Of a stretch of 64,000 nt of DNA, positions 60,601 to 64,000 are shown one piece after another. Within the stretch, counting starts at the first letter, position 1. Every line of letters begins with the position of its first letter. The notes under the pieces were generated by a model. The model saw nothing but the letters and a program-made list of their open reading frames with translations. It was not told the DNA's origin and did no database searches. Source of the stretch: Allacma fusca (Eukaryota; Arthropoda; Collembola; Symphypleona; Sminthuridae). The stretch spans positions 61,801,067-61,865,066 of the forward strand of contig OX359245.1 in the NCBI GenBank assembly GCA_947179485.1, given 5' to 3'. The position numbers and the translations under genes are program-made.

Positions 60601-61734
60601 TAGACCGCTGGATTACAAGTTATACTTGAATAAGATTCGTCTGCATCAATAGATTTATACACGAAAAAGACATTTCTTGCATACAATACTGAATTAGAAA
60701 AACAAAACCATCAAATTAATCAAATGTTACCTTGAAAATTGATTTATTGGACTTTCCGCTATTAAAATAATAATTCTTTGCACAACTCATCAGTACATAA
60801 ATATAATTTATACTAAATATTTTTGGGTATTCTCCACTTATTTGCGATGGTTGTGACTTCAAATCCGCCCTCCAACATATTAAATGTAAATGTTAAAAAC
60901 TATGTTTGTTCATGTTTTTATTACATTTTTCATTAAAAATCGATAGCTGAACAAATCAAAGAAGCAGATTTTAGGAAACCTGGAAGAATATTTTCTACAG
61001 AATTGAACCGTCAATATCCCTTACATGGCTGGAGGAAAAAAGTCGTTTCTTGTAATTTAGATGAGCGATCAACGTAAAAGTAATTACTGGAATTGCTGCT
61101 GTTTATTGAATTGCGAATAATGAAATTCAAACAATGTAACAGCAATAACGTCAACGGCTAAAATCATTTGCTAAAATCCAATATTGGATTGCACTTTCTT
61201 GTAAAATATTTTTGCTCCAGCTCTGCCCCACTATGCATAGTTCCACTGGATATAAATAAAAATATTTATGCACTCATTGCATTTCACATAATGTACAAAC
61301 ATCTATAGTCAACCAGAATGTGTTTAAATGTTTTCCAAACTTGGAATTTTCCTACTATTTCCTGTAATGGAATTCGTTGACATTGAACGTCAATGAACGT
61401 TTCAATTTCGACTTGGAAAATTTTCTGGTGACTTTCCTGAATTTATTGCAATGATAAATTCTGGATTCTCATTACCAATACGTGAATTATTATAATAGTA
61501 GGATTCATCTTCTAGACAAAATGAAATTTTCCCCAGCAATGAATAGCAAAATGAAACTGTTACTCAATGACAAAGGCAGGCATGTAATAAAACAATAATT
61601 GCTGGAAATCCAGCGCACTAAGTCGTTGTTTTAAAGGTTAAGGTAAAATTATGAATGAAAAAAGAAATGCGTGTAATGTATTTAAGTCTATGTACGTACA
61701 TGTATTTACAACCGCTGATCCTGCATGCACCACT

Positions 61735-61880
61735 CACAGAATTTTTCACGGGCTTTTACGGGATTTAATCGTGTTCTTTAACGTTGAAAAGACCGTACAT
61801 ACCCGTAACCCGTCAAACGTAATAATTTTTACCCGCCCCGGGGGCTTTTTACAGGCTTTCCCGCAAATTTTAGAGAGATC
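61735..61880. repeat. ACCCGT/CGGGC-word island
   Basis: A short GC-rich patch with ACGGGC, ACCCGTAACCCG and CCCGCCCCGGGGGC words. It could be an arm of an element paired with 60384-60600 or an independent insertion. No target duplication was seen. Confidence 0.3.
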
Positions 61881-62446
61881 CTGTAGACGACATCTATCTC
61901 GAGATGCCGGATTTTCGCAAGGATGAGATTTTTGTAGGAAGACATGAAGATTCTTGCCAAAGACAGAACAACCTGGTAATTAACATTTTAATGGGAGGGG
62001 ATTTTTTTGTAAGCATATGTTCACAAATGTTTGTCCTTTTCTTCGGCAGGAATTTTCAAAATCGTTGACGGCTTCCCTGCGAGGATTTAAGCTTAAGCAG
62101 GAAAATTTTAAAGTGATCATCTACGCAGATATATAAAAATCTTATCACTGATCATACTACTGAGGGTCCGGTCCTGTCAATTAATTCTTGGGGAACCCAT
62201 GAACGTTTCTACAAAAAACTTCCCATGAATTGTCACGACAATAAAATTGGTCGGGATGAAATACACACTTGACTTTGAGGGGACTTTTGTAGCTTTGTTC
62301 TTTTAAAATGTCTAGCTTTGCTTCATGTTTTTATACATCCTTGTACTGGAGGCAGAGGAAGCAAATTTTAGTCAATCTGGAACAACGTTTGTGGCCACTA
62401 AGAAACCAGAAATGCTCACAAAACGTTTCACAATCTTATGTGGGCT

Positions 62447-62970
62447 TAGGGCTTCTACTGGGGACAATATTATTGTCCCGGTGGCAATTCTGTCCCGTCC
62501 CGAAATCCTCGGGGCAAAAACTCGTCCCGATTCAGTCCCGAAATTACATGGGGACAAACATTTTGCCCCGAAACTGTCCCGATCCCGGTTCCGTCCCGAA
62601 AACCTCGGGACGGGACGTCCCGGTTATAAGCCCATTCTTATGAAATGCTCGAAATTCCTTTATTTCTACAAGAATACCTCAAATAATAGCGAAATTTTAC
62701 TTTAAAAAATATTTATATATAGAATAACAAAATTTGTTTAATAACAAAAACGATTCCCATTTATACACGTTTTTATAGCAATAGTATACTGTACAGGTAT
62801 ATTTTTCTGTCCCGATCTATTGTTCCGTCCCGTCCCGGAATCTTCGGGACAAAAAATCGTCCCGATTCAGTCCTGATATAACATGGGGACAAACATTTTG
62901 TCCCGAAACTGTCCCGATCCCGGTCCCGTCCCGAAAACCTCGGGACGTCCCTTCCCGAACAGAAGCCCTA
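62447..62970. mobile_element. GTCCCG-family hAT-like element upstream of copy F (524 bp)
   Basis: The termini are TAGGGCTTCT and AGAAGCCCTA, with a perfect 8-bp duplication TGTGGGCT at 62439-62446 and 62971-62978. The interior is arrays of GTCCCG, TCGGGAC and GGGGACAA. The target is intact and empty upstream of copies B (26519-26526) and E (52577-52584). It lies 213 bp before copy F's ATG, just outside the conserved upstream block. Confidence 0.88.
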
Positions 62971-63015
62971 TGTGGGCTACAAATGGGGAAAATGTCTTAT
63001 TATACCCTGTAAACG

Positions 63016-63068
63016 ACATTACTCGTTATCGTTAAATTGAAAAATTTTAATTTGAAGAAAGAAAATTG
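63016..63068 (+). promoter_or_regulatory. Conserved upstream block, copy F
   Basis: 'attactcgttatcgttaaat' and the following TTTGAAGAAAGAAAATTGCA-like run match the blocks before B, D and E. The hAT-like element ends 46 bp upstream of it. Confidence 0.35.
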
Positions 63069-63182
63069 CATATTTTAAAGTCAATAAAAATTACCGAGTT
63101 AATCTATAGCAAACGGAACATCCTTGCATGAACTTTTCTCGTCAAACTTCCAACAGATTCACATCGGGTACTATCTTCAGCA

Positions 63183-63558
63183 ATGCATCTTATTGGGCCG
63201 TTAGCAATCCGCTACCTAAAAAAGTGTATACTGTGGAGTCACTACACTGGGATTTTGCCAATTCAATGGAATTTTGTTCGAGAGTGTCCCGAAGTTACAA
63301 AAAGCCGCTTTCGTCTCGTAATTTGGAAACTATCGATGTTGTTCTACATTGCATACACTGTTATTGCATTCTACAGAATAATTGAGTTTTTATTAAGCGA
63401 TCAATGGGATCCGTCAGCATTGGACGTAAATGCATTCCTTACAATGGTTTTTGTACACTCATGTTTTTGTGTTTGTGCTTGCTTGAAATCATTTAGCGTG
63501 TACGACGTCGTGCCATTGCTGTACAATCAAAACTTGCTATTTCATAAGAGATTTGATG
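63183..63558 (+). CDS. Receptor copy F, exon 1 (gene continues past the window)
   Basis: A 376 bp open exon encodes MHLIGPLAIRYLKK, YTGILPIQWNF, two membrane segments and LLFHKRFD, with a GGTGAG donor at its end in the family's phase. Exons 2 and 3 must lie to the right of the window. An upstream ATG at 63128 opens an 85-codon frame overlapping the exon in another frame. The family and role are as for copy B. Intact so far. Confidence 0.7.
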
Positions 63559-63675
63559 GTGAGAATTATTTATTATTGCACGAATTCCTGTCATCTTATT
63601 GTACCTTAGCAATAACAAGGTGTGAATAAATAATATTAATTCAGGATCACAAAATCAACTGGTATGAATGTAAAC

Positions 63676-64000
63676 ATGAGATCGGTTCGGTTTAACGGGG
63701 TTATCCGACCATCGGTTAACCGAAACCGACGATTCCGATAGAAAAGTCTTAACCGAATTAAAATAACCGAACGGTTTGGATATGTCGTTGCCTAACCGGA
63801 TATCGATTTTAAATATGAATTTAGCCATATTTGAATTAAAATTGTTAGCAAATCGTAATCAAGAATTTCTTGACACAAATGATTATTTCATTATGTATCT
63901 GCAATATATTTAGAAAGCACAACGCATGAACCACGAGCAGGCATACATTTGTTCATCACATCGCAATTATTTCCCACAGCATAATTTATTTTTTGGGTTA
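63676..64000. repeat. GGTTAACCGA-word array at window edge
   Basis: From about 63680 copy F's intron 1 departs from its relatives and becomes an array of CGGTTAACCGA, ACCGAAC and TAACCGG words. This looks like the left arm of another word-array element cut by the window end. Confidence 0.5.

Larger units (their letters stand above)
59861..62446. other. Spacer between copies E and F, middle
   Basis: No gene was found. Array backbone at 60770-61450 matches 4740-5300 and 1830-2020. GC-rich word islands lie at 60384-60600 and 61735-61880. From about 62150 the sequence aligns with the upstream regions of copies D and E. Confidence 0.5.

Noticed and set aside
1-64000. CRISPR array, operon or prokaryotic defence system
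   Set aside because: Introns, LTR elements and eukaryotic transposons show this is animal DNA; no spaced direct repeats of CRISPR type were seen.

Overview
The window is AT-rich eukaryotic DNA with short GT-AG introns. It comes from an arthropod, most likely a springtail (Collembola): the C-terminal part of the repeated gene family here resembles springtail gustatory receptors. I had no database, so this placement is inference. No tRNA, rRNA or CRISPR array was recognised, but I did not scan for them exhaustively.

The backbone is a head-to-tail array of one multi-pass membrane receptor family, all on the + strand. Each complete copy has three coding exons of 376, 295 and 499 bp (phase 1 and phase 2 introns), giving 389 residues. 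From left to right: copy A (exons 2-3 only, frameshifted), an orphan exon-1 fragment, copy B (whole), copy C (exon 1 truncated at its 5' side), copy D (whole, with a 12 kb first intron), copy E (whole layout, one premature stop) and copy F (exon 1 only; the rest lies past the window). The spacers between copies are themselves duplicated and diverged.

Mobile DNA fills the rest. A very young 9 kb LTR element without gag or pol (5531-14520) sits directly after the orphan exon fragment. A second young, apparently whole Ty3/Gypsy element (38829-47957) with extra 3' reading frames sits inside intron 1 of copy D. There it is nested in one hAT-like element, which is nested in another. A 5.4 kb element at 16972-22363 carries two minus-strand genes, a DUF4806-type protein and a transposase-like protein, and is itself nested in a smaller hAT-like element.

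The most unusual theme is a set of non-autonomous elements of roughly 0.2-2.2 kb (before later insertions). Each has a family-specific short DNA word scattered in both orientations along its arms (for example GTCCCG, ATCGTT, GATTCGAA, ATATCGC, GGTCC, ATTCCG, TAACG, GGTTCAGG). Most are bounded by 8-bp target duplications and termini fitting the hAT pattern. Because the array is duplicated, several insertions have a matching empty site in a sister spacer or intron, which confirms their boundaries and gives relative ages.
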